Below, piece after piece: positions 51,871 through 64,000 of a DNA stretch of 64,000 bases; the first letter of the stretch is position 1; each line of letters starts with the position of its first letter. Source of the DNA: Rotaria socialis (lineage: Eukaryota > Rotifera > Eurotatoria > Philodinida > Philodinidae). Position numbers and translations under genes: made by a program. Below the pieces are notes generated by a model. The model was not told the origin of the DNA. It did no database searches and saw only the letters and a program-made list of their open reading frames with translations. Location of the stretch: assembly GCA_905331475.1 (NCBI GenBank), contig CAJNYU010003046.1, positions 1-64,000 on the forward strand, given 5' to 3'.

Positions 51871-54800
51871 TTATTGTTCAATCGTGGTTGATTCATTAGT
51901 TATATTATTCATATTTGTCAAAAATGTTTGCAAAATTTGTAATGTATCCACAATTGTTTTACGTTTAGGATCATTATTCGTTATATCCATGGCTAAATTA
52001 CTATCATCTAATCGTCGTCTTTTAACAGGATTAGCTTCATCATCAACGATTGTTGTTGATTCACTTTCCTGCTGCTGCTGCTGCTGTTGTAGTTCATCAT
52101 CAATTAATAATGGCAATTGTAAATGTTGTTCAATAAATCGAATACTTTGTTCAATTATAGTTTGTATTTTACTTTTATCATTTGTTAATTGACAATGTAA
52201 ATATATTTCTAATGCTTTCACATCACCAATGATCTGCGTATTAGAGTAATTAATTGATTTTAATAGCTTTTTATATGATTGTAACCAATCTAAGTTTGTT
52301 TGTGATTCATTAAAGATTGATTGCAAACAATGTTCACAGGTTTTATTTAATAATTGTTCGAGACGTTGTATAAACATCTGTATAGAATCAGTTGTGATGT
52401 TTGCTGCTGTTGCTGCTGCGGTAGCAGAAGATGTTGGCGTTGTTGGTGCTGAAGACTTTTTCATGCTTAATATCATTGGTAAATACGTATAGAGAAAAGA
52501 GTAATTATCGATTTGATATAAAGATATTCGTTCATCAATTAAAACAATTTCAATAAAATGATGAAAATAATACGATGATGATGTTTGTAGTAAATCATGA
52601 ATTAAAGTTTGTGCGCTTGTTGTTGATTGGTTAGAAATTTCAAGACATAATTTAGCAAATAAACATAAATGCATACTTTGAACGCCTTCACAAGCAACAA
52701 GTGTGACAAGATTTAATATAGAGCCACTAAGAGAATTTTGATTATAAGCATAACGTGCTAGAGAATCGATAAAAAAATGATATGGAGAATAATAAGCATG
52801 AACAGCACGATCGAAATCTGAAGAAAATTCGAATAGATTTTTAATAGAGAAAAGAAATTCAAATTGAACAAACCTAAATCTCGACCTTTCGATGTTTCAA
52901 GCAGTTGAGTTTTGAAATACATGCCAAAGTGCGGCCGAAATGGTGTATGAACTGATTGATTACCTATGTGGTCGATTGTTCCTAAAAGAATATTCGAACA
53001 TTAAAAGAAATGTTTGAAAAAATGTATAACATTGTCTTAAAATTCAATGCATTCTTCCTTCAAGATAGGAAAACTATCGGGCTATTAAATCACTTCTCTA
53101 ATATCTCAAACAAACAAAAAATAAATAAAGATTACCTTGTTGTTGTGAATTATTTATTGGTTGTTTTCTTCGCGGAAAATCTTCAAAATAGAAAACGAAT
53201 ATTATTCTTATTTCTCTTTTTGTTTATATAAATATATCTTACATGGTCCAAGTTGTGGATGTGATTGTGAAGCAGCTTGTTCGTGTGTTGTTTTAATGTG
53301 GGATGCAACCTGTGTTAAATCTTGTATCGTCAATTGTACAATAACTTTCTTTAATAGATCAAAAGCACGTTGGCGTATTTCACTGGAATTATAAGAGTTC
53401 AGTAATAGAAGTAGCTTTGCAACTAATTCCATTTTTTCTTTCCATTGTGTCCCGACAATATTACGCATATTTGTTGTTGAATTTGTTTGTGGCTTTTTAA
53501 TATGTATATCAGCTGTATCGAGTAGATTAGCAATTAAACATAATAAATAAATTAAATCATTTTGTATAGTTGAAATTTGTGTTTGCGTTTGATCATGATA
53601 TGAAGTAAATATCGTTAAAAATATTGTTGTTAATACAGGTAAACCACGTCGAGTTAATATTTGAAAACGTTCATCATGTGAAGCTTGTAAATCGCACATA
53701 TCACGTGTTAAATCAAGTATAATCGACCAGGATGAACGTATATCATTAAAACGATATATTAATGAATACAATTCTTTTTTAAATTCGATAATTAATTGTT
53801 GATCATCCACCGTGAGATTATCACGGTTTGCACGCGAAATTATTTTACATATGGTTGATAATTGTTCGCATGCATCAGGATATAAATGTACATAGGGCAA
53901 GACATTTTTCAATGCCCATGACATATTTTTATGTAATGCCAATTCTTTACTGTATAACCATGAATATTGACAAATTTGTTTTAAGATATTATAATAAATA
54001 AATAAGAATAAACGATTGTATAATATTAATTCTTGATCTTCATGATCAACAATAATTAAACACATGGGCAATTGCTGTTTAAAATCATGTTCATAAGTTA
54101 ATGTATTTGTTAAGAAGATTTTTTCAGTTAACAATTGTTGTAATAAAATAAATATTAATAATTTATTTCCGTTATTTATTGTATGATCTTCAGTTAATTT
54201 CGGGTGCGAAATTAATGTACATAATGCGTGTAAATAGTGACTTTCTGATAGAGTACATTTTTCAGGTGTATAACGTGTAAAATGAATTACAACAGATAGA
54301 TATTGAACAAGACGTTGTTGATTATCATTCATATGTAATTCATTTTGATCATGACCAATTTCAATGAGAAGTTCGAGCAGATGAGATAATAGCGTTCGCA
54401 GTATTGAATAGGTATCAGTTGTAAAATCCGATGGATATTGCGCAAATTGTAGATGATCAAATAGAGCGGAGAATGAAGTTGTATTTGAAACAGGTGATAT
54501 CTAATAGTGAAAAAAAGATATGTTTGAATTAGAACTTCAGCATATTGGCCTTCTGAAGAGTAACTTATAAACATGAGAACTAACGTAAGTCCATTACAGT
54601 CGGAATAATTGATAAACGGCGGAAATCTTTCAAGCGGTTGAGTTACGCGTAGAATTCTCCTATAGATTTGAATTTTACGAAAGTAATCTATTATGAAAAA
54701 CTTTTAAACGACAGAGAGAGAGCTGCAGGTTCATCCAGATCATTGTCTGAACTCTGTCGGTCCGGGATTCATAAAAACGGAGACTTACTATTCACTATTT

Positions 54801-57800
54801 GGGATACGTTGCAAAATTTACTCAATAGATTCAACTCTATTCATGTAATTATATATTTTTCTGCCGCGTCAAGGACAAAGACGATTTTGAAAAATCATTT
54901 TTATCTTTAACAAGTCGATAAGAAAACTATTCTATTCTCAATTACTTGTTGATTCAATGTTAATAAAGACGTAATTGTTCCGTGTGTTGTCGTTGTTTGT
55001 GTTGCCGATGCTAATTGTTGTTTCGATAGATTTAAAAAGTATTTTCCTGTTCTATATGTTTGCCGAAATATTGCTGATGGCACCAGTGCAACTAATAATT
55101 GTGCCATAAGTGTACGCACTTTCGTATATGTATTATATAATAGATATGGTTTTAACCATTGTTTAATATTATTGTAAATCCAACGATGTATAATTGATGA
55201 TTTATTAACAACATTATTGAACCATTCAAATACTTGTGTTGGACAAATATCAATTAATTTTCCGATGCGTATAACAATTAATGCTGCAAAATCACACCAA
55301 TTTTTATCAATATTCAATGTTGATAATACTTGTTGTTGATCATTGTTCTCGTTTGTGATATTATTTGGATTTTGTTCAATTAAATAGGTTAAAACTTTAA
55401 ATAATGCTTGTACACTGTTCATATCATTTTTATAGTTGGTTATCCATTGCGAGAGAAGATTAACAATTTTATTTGCATAAACATCATTTTTATAGCATAT
55501 TAATTGTATAATATGTGCTGTAGCTTTCAGATTAATATTATCGAGAATTTGCTGTTGAATAAAAGCAAAATCATTTTCAACAAATAAATGTAAATCGAAA
55601 TTTTCAAGATTCGAACGTGTTCGTTCAGTTTCTAATAATAGAGCAATTAATGGAAACATCTTTTCAAATATGCCGGGGCGATTTAAATTATTATTTGCTG
55701 GTAAACGTATTGTATTTAATGGTATTATGTCATCATCAATGACGTTGGTTGTCATTAATAAATTTGTACTCGATTGATTTTCATCGTCGGAACTTGTATT
55801 ACCATCATCATTATTGTTATTGTTTGATGACGATTGTTTGGGTTGCCGACCGCGATGTAACATATAAAATGTAATTAATTGTTGGATGCATAAACAATCA
55901 AGTAATAGATAACATTCATCAATACCATTACGAGCAAAATCATGAAGAAAGACAAAATATTCGGACATATAACGTATTGATAAACGTGCACCACCTTCGC
56001 TTATGATCAATAAATATTTACGAATAAATTGTTGTACAACAAGAGAATCTTCATTTGATGAATCACTAAAATAATTCATTGAATTTTGTTTTAGAAATAA
56101 GCTTTCAAATTATAAAAACTAGTGTTAATCACAAGTAAAAAGTCATAATAATCAGCTTATTTAGAATTTACATTTAGTTATGTGAATATACATAAAGAAA
56201 TACGTTTTTGATTAGAAATCTTACCACAATGACTACAACTCAAAAGTAAAAATGGTGAATCTTTGCAAGATAATGTCTGACTAATAAGATAAGACCTATC
56301 TTGATAGTATTTCATCACTCGATTAAATGTGAATATCTGAGTGAAAAAAAACAGCACAACAAAGTCATGAAAACACTTTCATAAAATTGAAGATTTCATT
56401 TTTATCTAATACATAATTTACAAAAATGATGGGCTCGATTATCTTCAATCGTTTCGATAAGAGTGACGAGAAAACCTTTCTATTCAGTGACGTGTTTTCA
56501 ACTCTTCATCGAGTTAAATTGTTGTATACAAGAACTATTCTTCTTACCGAAAACGACTTTTATGTAAAACATCAATAAGCACACGTGCAAACATATGACG
56601 TATCGTATGATTAGGACATCGTACAAGTACTTTAGTTAACCATGTATCATCTTGTGTCATATGCGCAAGAAACCAAACAGCAACTGGTTTGCAAGCTGTA
56701 AATTGTTTACATAAATATTCTACCCAACCAGTCATTGTTGGTTTATCTTTTGCATGTATATAAGTTTCAAAAACAAATGTAATTGCTAATTGCATGGGCA
56801 ACATATCATAAGATTCTGTGATTGATCCACTCTTATCGCTATGTTCTTGTTGGTCATCTTGTTTTATTACTAATGTATTAACTGGTGCTGGATGATGACA
56901 AAGTGTCCACATAAATGTAAAATAATGATGATCGAATAAATGTCGGTCACGAACAAATCGTCGATTATCTTCCCATATCCAATCGGATATATCTTTTGGT
57001 ATTGCATAGGGTATTGAATCTTTTAATTGTAACGTTGGTATATTTGATGTTGTTGTTATTGTTGAAGGTGTATCAATACGTTCATAGAATAACATATAAG
57101 CTGAATGTGTTTTTTCAAATTGAAAATCAAGAAAACGATCGGAACCTTGATCATAACCTTTTGATGTTATTTCACCACCAAAACATTCATTGGCTATTTG
57201 TGATGGATCAAACTGTTTGACTTCAGCGTCATTGAATAAATACCAACGATGCTGTTGACATTGTTGCTGATTATCTAATAGTAGATCGGAGTTGCTTGAA
57301 AAATTATTATTATCTGTTGAACGTTTAACACGTTCGCGTATAAATGAATAATAATGACCACCTTCAGCTGTGCCCGTATGAACTGTAACGCCGATTAATT
57401 CAAATAAATGAGAATCATTACCAGATGATGGAGATGCTGGTGGATATTTACTTGTACTAAACATGAGAAAAGATTAGTTTCAATTTGAATTATTTACATA
57501 ACATTCATGTGAAGAAGCACAGATAGAAAAATAATGTTTCGAGCTTCGTTGTTTAAGTTGAGCACATTTTTCTAGAATTTTATCCTGACAATATAGAGCT
57601 CTTAAATGCTTGCCTACTGGTATGTTTATCATCAGAACTTCGAATCAGCGGTCTTGTATTTTAATTTATAGGCATATTCTGTCATTCAATTCTTGAGAAA
57701 TGTCACTTCGAAAATCTTTGCTGCATAACGAGAAGCTCAACTATCAGTGAGAAACATTCCGAGAAAATCCATATTCCTTACCTTTCACTGTCTTTTTCTT

Positions 57801-60800
57801 CATCATGTTCTGGATTTCCATCGCCAATTAATTTATTCTTATCAATTAAATTTGTTTCCATATAACCACTCATATCCAATTGCATTGGAAATTGAAATAG
57901 TGTATTCACTTTTTCTCGTTGCATTGTAACCATATTAAATGTGTATCTCATTGTATTTAAACATAAAATTTTCGGTAATTTTCTAAAGCAAACACGTTTT
58001 TCAGCTCGAACTTTTTTCGAACATTTCGAACATGTATACATATTATCGCCTTCTAATGTATCTTTAACAGTTAATTCTGCTAATGATTCATGTACATCTT
58101 TCATATCGGCAACTTGACAACGTACAGTATAAAATTCTTCTAATTTTCTCGATATATGTGGGCAATCAAAAGAAATCACAATATTTGTTAGAATACCACA
58201 AAATAAATCACGTACAAGCTGTTTTAAATCATCGGACATTTCTTCTAATTTCGTTATTAAATCAGTAAAAAATTCCGTCATATCTTTTTGATCGCCTGTA
58301 TTCAATGATTGTAAACCGTCCATCGTATAAACTTTACAAAAACTTTTCGGATTATACGATCGACGTTCGCTCTCGAGTAAATAGGCAAACATACGCTTTA
58401 ATTCGTATAATATCAAATCATGTTTATCGGCCGTATCAGTATTTAATATAGCCGTACGTAATTCCGGAATCATGTATAAATGTTGTAAACTTGTTGCAGC
58501 ATAACATGTTGCACCTAGATTTGTTAGACCAACATAACCGGAATAGGAACGGCCATCATCACGTGGCCAATAATCCCATATATACGGCTGTTGACGGTCG
58601 ATTGAATTATGTTGATCAAGAAGTTTCTTTTGTAATTGAATGAAATTTTCCTGATTAACTTTAATTAATTCGTTGAGAAATTCATAGGATTTTGCACGTG
58701 TTAATAATGATTTACATTTTGGCACGAAGCGATTTTCGCTTGTTGGCAATTCAAATAGATATTTAAATACACGATCGATTAAAGTGAATGTTAATTGTTT
58801 ATAGGATGGATTATTGTTGATATTAATTTGTTTTAAATACAGATTATTGTATTGCTTAACAATCGATGTCAGTAGACAAAGCAAACCATAGAGTACTTCA
58901 TCTTCAATTAATTTATCTCGTTGAGTTTCATATGGAATGTGATCATGAATGAAGTTGATTAATATTTCAATTAATTCATGATCGAATAGTATTATTTGAT
59001 TTGAATTATTTATATTACAAAGTTTATTTTTACTGATTTTAATCTGTTTGATTTCATCATAATGCATACGATCGATTATTGAGGTTAGTAAATGAAAATA
59101 TTCATGTGATGATTGATTGAGAAACAATGAATGACTATCATATTTGGCCATTAGCGTCGACGAAAGATTTAATGTTTGAAATGTTATCGCTGAATTTGTT
59201 TCAAAATTATTTTGAGATGATGATGACGATGATGACGTGAATTTCAATGCATAGGGAATCAATTCAAGAAGATTTGTAAGAATTGGTACTAGACAAATAC
59301 GTTCGACAGCCGGTTCATTAGTAGATTCGATGGATGAGGATATTGTTAATGTTTGTGCAGCTTTTTCTTCATCGATTGGGCATGTACGTTGAGTTGGCAT
59401 GGGTGGTGGTGGTGGAAAATCTGCCGTCGGTTGAAGACTGAGTTCCTCACTGGTACCTAGAATGAGAGGAAAATTATTTTTTCTAATTGATGAGATCGAA
59501 AGGAGAAAATTTTTGTTTGTGCAAAATTTATTTGAAAATCGTCAATAGGATAATAGCTATAGATTAGTCCGATAAGAAACCGCTCATTGACGCGTCTACT
59601 ATTTGTATATTTTTGAAAAAAAAAATTGGGTGTACAGAAAACGGAGATCTTAATTCTTCATTATTAACTCATCGGAAAGATTTTCATTGAAAACTTTTAA
59701 CACTTGTTCTCTATTATTATATTTTTGATACATATATATATATATATTAGACGTCAGAAAATAGTAAGCATTCAATTCAATAGAGAACTCTTTGAAACCA
59801 TGCTGTTTAAATTTCACTTCGATTTGAAACGAATATGACTCAATAATCCTTATTTAAAAATAAGAAATCAATTTTTCTCATACCTGAAGAATTGCTACTA
59901 TTACTATTATTATTATTACTTGAAACTATGCACAATCGATAAATATTCAGTTGGGCTTCCCGTTTAAGAATTGAATCATATGCATCAAGTAATAAAATTT
60001 TTAACCATAAACTTAATTTTGGATGTTCAATAAATTTAGCACGAATATCATCATACGAATGACATAATGTTATAAACAATATCATTGATGTATGCAATAG
60101 ATCTGTACGATTAGCAAATTGTAATAAAACAACTGGACAACATAAACGTGTACTTTTTGTAACAATAGATAATTGTATATCAATCAAAGTATCTAATAGA
60201 ACTTCTTTATCTGTTAATGCAACATTGTCCCAATGTGGTTCATATATATGAAAATGTGATTGCTGATGAACGATGGGTGTCGACGTTGAATTATCAATAT
60301 TGATTAAATCACTTGATGATAATGCAGCCATTATTGCTGGTGTTGTTGTTTCACGTCGAGTCTAAATGTGCAAATTAAAAAAGAAAATGTTTCTTAGTAA
60401 AAACAGATAGCCTAAAATCTTACTTTTTTTCTTGTATTCACTGGTGTACGTGGTGAATGTTGTTCATCAGCTGCTGTTGGAATTGTTGATGGCGGCGCTG
60501 ATGATGGCGGTGGAGGTTGCTGTTGTTGTTGACCCGAAGATTGACTTGATGGTGTTGGTATTTTCAATAGACAAGAACAAAGTATTTTAAGCGTATATAG
60601 AAGTGCATCAGGCAATCCTGAACACCATGAGCGGTCAATGGGCTCAGTAAAGAATGATTTTGAAACAAACAAATCATATAAATATTTTAAACCACCTTTA
60701 CTAACAAATATATCTTTATATGCAGGCATACGCCGTATGAGCATATCGATTATCTGTAATGAATATGTTAAACGAAAGGGATCCGATCGTTTTAAACAAT

Positions 60801-63800
60801 TTGCCCATTGCACAGTATTGTTTTCATTCTCTTTAAATTCATTGAGTTGAGATAAATTTTGAAAGATACCACTGTGCGTTGGAATCAATAGGAGAATTTC
60901 CCATAAACGACTAACAGCTAGACGAGCTTCAGCATGCTAAAATAGAAATATAGAGATTTATTTTTTGTATACAACAGAAATTCGATTTTCATATAAAACT
61001 CCGCTATCATTTCGGCATCATTTTTTCTATTGAGATTCAAGTCTAATATCCGTTTATTACCTCCGATGATGTTTCAATAAAGTTTTGTAGTTGTGCAAGT
61101 ATTGAAAAAAATTGTTCAATATATTTCAACAGTAACATCATTGGCATTTTGTGGGGTATATAATTTTTAAGGAGACGCTCATCAATATTATATAAATCTT
61201 TCGTTCGATTTCTTGTCGATGCATTTATTAATATAGTTTGATTATCTTTAATATTACATTCACTTAATGTTTTATCATCAATATCTCTATCCAATTCTTG
61301 TCCATTGGCTAAAACACGTATCGATGGTAAATTCGACATATGAAGAAGATCGAACGATGATCCCGATGACGATGCTGATGAACTAGTCGAATTTAATGTT
61401 GTTAAATCATTCTTTTCAATAGTTAATAGTGTTTGCGTTAAAACATTGGTCATCGGAGGTTTCAATGTGCAATACCAACGTGTTAATTCTGCACGTAAAT
61501 CACCTATAAATTCATTTGGACTCATTTTTAATATATATTTTTCTGTCCCACCACTTGTTATCGGTGCGTTACATATTAGCTTAAGCATATTTGTTTCACG
61601 TTCGTCGGGTAGTGTCAACTGTTTAATATGTGGTTTAAGTGACGATGATGAAAATAAATTATTTGAAGTCGTACTATTTGTTTGTGATATATATTGATAA
61701 AGACGTATCACATATGAATAACGTCGCATAAATAATTCTAAATGTGAACGTAGTAAAACTGATATACGATTAATTGTACGCAACGATGATAAATCATCGA
61801 GTGTATTTATACATTCATTTAAACAATTCATACAACGTGCTATGAATGGTTCTTCACGATCAAGTGTACCATCTTCATTTTGAATTTGATAACTATTTAA
61901 TGTTTGTGCTGCTAATGTACTGACATTTTGATCTAGTGCACGCATAGCAACATCATTAACATAATTTAATATTAGAAATTCAAATGTTTGAAAATCATTG
62001 TATTGTTGCGTTAAATTTGTCGTTGACGATGTTTGTTGTTGCTGTTGCTGTTGAAGAATATGTACCCAATTGGTACGACTTTGCTGAAGAATTTCTTGAA
62101 TTAGATTTAATTGTTGACCACATACATGTTCAGGTTTTTGAGTTAAAAGCTAAAACAAAATCGCATGCGATCAAAAAAATTATTTTTGTTCAGTAAAACG
62201 GGAGTAAGCTTATTTGGATTCGATTGATTCCATAGGATGAAAGACGAGTGAGAGATTGACAACGAAACTTTAGCGATTCTAGCAAAGATAGTTTATCCTA
62301 AATTTCGAATTAATTCTGGCCTCAATGAAAGCAACTAGTTCACTATTTATTTTCAGTAGCGATTGTGGTTGTGATTAAAATTGTATTCTTAAAGTATTAA
62401 ATACCTTTTCTGTGAGAAGATGTTTGAATGTTTCCAATGAAAGTGCATGTCCACCATCTCGATTTTTCAATTGACTTAATAACCAATTATAAAGTTCTTC
62501 ACGGTTTGTTCCTGTTGAGCCAGTGACAGCTGTTAAACAATCCCACAATCGATCAGCTTGACTTTGTGTTAGATCTATGTTAAATAAAAGTCAATCCTTC
62601 ACAAGATATCTCTTTTGCTTTTGTTCAATTCACTTACTGAAGTCTTTTGGTGATGCAGATATTGAAAAAATAAATGATAAAAATTGAAAACGTACTGTTA
62701 TTTCATTATGTATAGATATTAATGATGTATTTGCTTGTAAACGTTTTGTTAATTGTTCTAGATCGTTGAAAAATGCATTTAATACATGATATTTCTCTTC
62801 GAATAATAGGAATATGTGTGTATTAGCACGTTGTTGATGTTGTTGAAATATTAAAAATAATTTTGGTAACAAACGTAATGAGATTAAACTTGATGTAGAC
62901 TTTTTTAAATTATCTAAGCATGCTTGAATAAAATGTAATAATATACGTTTATCTTCAATTGAACTAAGTACATGACTAAATAAACGTTCAGTTTCATTAA
63001 GTAAACTATCAGGTAGATGTGTTAAATTAATTATTGTTTGATCTTGCAATAAATCCCACAGGAGTGTTTGACCAGGTAAAGATAAATTCGAAATATTTAT
63101 TTCATCATCATCAATATTACCACCGGTACTCGAACCATTCGTTGATTCTGTTGACGATGACGCTGATGAAGACGACGATGTATGATGGCCGAGATTGGTT
63201 TCAGTGTCTTGTCGTTTTCGTGTTTGTTGATCAGTTGGAGTTGACGATGCTATATCAGATAATTGATGATTGATTCGAATGCGACGTGCCGATGTTGTTT
63301 GTTGTTCCGATTCGCTCATGTCTTCGAAATCAGCCATATTTTTCGCTGAACCTGTTCCACTGAGTACATCGGAAACCGATGAACCAAAGTCACCTTCTTC
63401 TTCTTCTTCTTCTTCTTCGTCATCTTCATCGTCATCATCACCATCGTCGATATTAGGGCGAGGACTGAAAATTTCAAAGAACAATTTTGAACGATTCCAA
63501 AACAAGTGATTATTTAATGAAAACGTGACATTTGTTTTTAGACTAAAACTTAATGACTAGTTCTTTTTCTGCTTACCGTTTTTTCTTTGGTCCTATCGAC
63601 TCTCTACAATCATAGATTTCGGTTTCCATTTCCGATGGTAATGATCCAGCTTGAGATGCATCTTCAGCACTTTCAGGTGAGCCAACCTTTAATAAACGAA
63701 AAAAATCTATGAAATCAAAAGAAATACTTTTTGTTGAATTTCTACTTTTTGTTGATATTTTTTTCTCGTTGAATTTATTTCATGATCTGTATTGTTTTCT

Positions 63801-64000
63801 TCGTCGTCCTGTTGTTGGCGAGCTTCTTTTGCAAGCTGTTGCTGCTGCTGCTGCTGCTGTTTAGCTTTTCGATTGATCTGTTGTTTTAATGATGATTGTA
63901 CAACAGTTGGTAAAACCATTCCGCGAAGATCTTCTTCAAATATCTCATTTTGATCATCTTCGTCATCGTCAATATCCATTTGATCATCAGGAAGAACAAG
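51871..64000 (-). CDS. USP34: Ubiquitin carboxyl-terminal hydrolase 34, C-terminal part (5' end outside window)
   Basis: Partial: the gene enters at base 64000 and ends at the stop 51871-51873; about 3,150 residues are visible against 3,546 in human. Order: an acidic polyGln-bearing region (QQQQQQQQ near 63840), an alpha-solenoid with a ubiquitin-like segment (KYILKMSPNEFIGDLRAELT), then the UCH catalytic domain. The Cys box is VGLTNLGATCYAATSLQ (catalytic Cys codon 58504-58506). The His box is TVHTGTAEGGHYYSFI (His codon 57354-57356), with WYLFNDAEV after it. TCSKCSKKV belongs to the zinc-ribbon insert. EFFTDLITKLEEMSD and MRYTFNMVTM are near-identical to human USP34. The tail has NPVKRRRLDD, human TPIKRRRVSS. 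USP34 trims ubiquitin chains in Wnt/axin and DNA-damage signalling. Several introns reach 250-480 bp, and a micro-exon lies near 53150. Confidence 0.96.

Noticed and set aside
51842..52192. 116-codon plus-strand frame with a Cys run opposite the USP34 3' exon
   Set aside because: Antisense to the polyGln/KRRR tail of USP34. The Cys run is just the complement of CAG codons.
54329..54574. An 81-codon minus-strand frame beginning at 54574, read at first as a USP34 exon
   Set aside because: The true exon starts at 54500 (ISPVSNTTSF) after a TATTAG acceptor in phase 0 and matches human USP34 (LPLSPDTTVV). The other frame hits stops when joined to the upstream exon.

Overview
This is a gene-dense, AT-rich stretch of an animal nuclear genome. 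Nearly every gene is split by GT-AG introns, most of them 50-80 bp. Coding sequence is full of short Ser/Asn/Gln runs, and simple repeats lie between genes. There are no bacterial operons, tRNAs, rRNAs or CRISPR arrays. Compactness, tiny introns, a Hog-domain protein without a Hedgehog domain, and a bacterial-type intronless ABM monooxygenase fit a rotifer (possibly bdelloid) or a related small spiralian. I infer this and cannot prove it; a mite or other compact-genome invertebrate is not excluded.

Layout. 0-5 kb: an intronless ABM-type monooxygenase (-), a possible small two-exon gene (+), a foldback/inverted-repeat zone, and a secreted Cys-containing protein of unknown function (-). 5-14 kb: GTF3C6 (+) converging on CDC16/APC6 (-), which is head-to-head with an SRPK kinase (+). 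15.6-28 kb: a low-complexity protein of unknown function carrying a terminal-inverted-repeat element in an intron (+), a VGLL4-like TEAD cofactor (-), an LRRC74-like leucine-rich-repeat protein (-), a small orphan (-), and stomatin with two candidate first exons (+). 30-35 kb: an Arg-rich orphan (+), the dynein-2 intermediate chain WDR34/DYNC2I2 (-), and a Hog autoprocessing protein (-) sharing a 381-bp divergent promoter with LMBRD1 (+). 38.9-64 kb, all on the minus strand: a CatSper-like channel, GPATCH1, MROH1, and the C-terminal ~3,150 residues of USP34, whose 5' end lies beyond base 64000.

Most genes are conserved housekeeping genes: RNA polymerase III transcription, cell cycle, splicing, lysosome, intraflagellar transport and deubiquitination. 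They do not form a single pathway. The lineage-specific interest lies in five places: the Hog protein, which has a new 8-Cys N-terminal domain and His in place of the Asp used for cholesterol activation; the CatSper-like channel, which has lost its pore Trp; VGLL4 with three TDU motifs instead of two; the alternative or cassette N-terminal exons of stomatin and SRPK; and the small transposon-like elements.

Exon limits were read by eye. For SRPK, VGLL4, both stomatin forms, the Hog protein, the channel, the Arg-rich orphan and the secreted protein, the exon lengths sum to a multiple of three with no internal stop. For WDR34, CDC16, LRRC74, LMBRD1, GPATCH1, MROH1 and USP34, I give the outer limits and only the inner junctions I checked.
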